A DNA stretch of 5,341 nucleotides, from NCBI GenBank assembly GCA_050011095.1, contig JBEKJU010000265.1, positions 1 to 5,341 on the forward strand. Direction: 5' to 3'. The stretch is from JBEKJU01 sp050011095 (lineage in GTDB: Bacteria > Desulfobacterota > Syntrophorhabdia > Syntrophorhabdales > WCHB1-27). Below, one piece after another: positions 5,291-5,341 of the stretch. Below the pieces are notes generated by a model, which saw only the letters and a program-made list of their open reading frames with translations, was not told the origin of the DNA and searched no databases. The position numbers were made by a program, and so were the translations under genes. The stretch's first letter is position 1. The number at the start of each line of letters is the position of its first letter.

Positions 5291-5341
5291 ATGTCGAAGT
5301 TCTTCATAAACCGGCCCATTGTGGCCATGGTCATCTCCATC
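5291..5341 (+). CDS. RND efflux pump inner-membrane subunit (AcrB/MexF-type), N-terminal 17 residues, truncated by window edge
   Basis: Only the first 17 codons are in the window: MSKFFINRPIVAMVISI. The short pattern of a charged start, FFINRPI and then a hydrophobic run is the standard beginning of the hydrophobe/amphiphile efflux RND pumps (HAE1 family, usually over 1000 residues), where it leads into the first transmembrane helix. GGGG (5278-5281) lies 9 nt before the ATG. The gene starts 17 bp after the adaptor stop, in the usual adaptor-then-pump order, and would use the proton gradient to drive export through the tripartite complex. An outer-membrane channel gene may follow beyond the window. 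Confidence 0.88.
   Translation, partial: MSKFFINRPIVAMVISI

Overview
The window comes from a GC-rich Gram-negative bacterium. This is shown by an RND-type tripartite efflux adaptor with a lipoprotein signal, followed by the start of its inner-membrane pump. The mix of genes and the style of the aminotransferases suggest a deltaproteobacterial (Desulfobacterota-like) origin, but that is an inference without any database search.

There are two divergent transcription units. On the minus strand, reading from about 3301 down to 1, a sigma70-type promoter is followed by a 22-residue leader peptide, a set of overlapping RNA hairpins ending in a Rho-independent terminator, two tandem paralogous class I/II PLP aminotransferases (396 and 393 aa), and a DUF2130 coiled-coil protein that runs off the left edge. 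On the plus strand, reading from about 3487 up, a promoter overlapping a tandem 14-bp repeat (probable operator) is followed by a MarR-family repressor, an RND periplasmic adaptor lipoprotein, and the first 17 codons of an RND pump that runs off the right edge.

The most interesting element is the leader of the aminotransferase operon (3114-3301, minus strand). The leader peptide contains the consecutive residues FYFYFF (4 Phe and 2 Tyr codons in a row). Its 3' half can pair with the left arm of a perfect 11-bp hairpin. The right arm of that hairpin can pair instead with the left arm of a terminator that ends in six U just upstream of the first aminotransferase. This is the logic of a ribosome-mediated transcription attenuator sensing phenylalanine/tyrosine. 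It predicts that the two aminotransferases, which by sequence alone are only generic aspartate/aromatic-type enzymes, serve phenylalanine and tyrosine biosynthesis. The promoter places the start of transcription at or next to the leader peptide ATG, so the leader peptide may be translated from a leaderless mRNA.

The plus-strand unit looks like an autoregulated drug or solvent efflux operon: MarR binding at its own promoter would control the adaptor and the pump. No tRNA, rRNA, CRISPR array or mobile element was seen. The gene-free stretch between the divergent promoters (about 3302-3486) holds one imperfect inverted repeat and otherwise nothing recognised.
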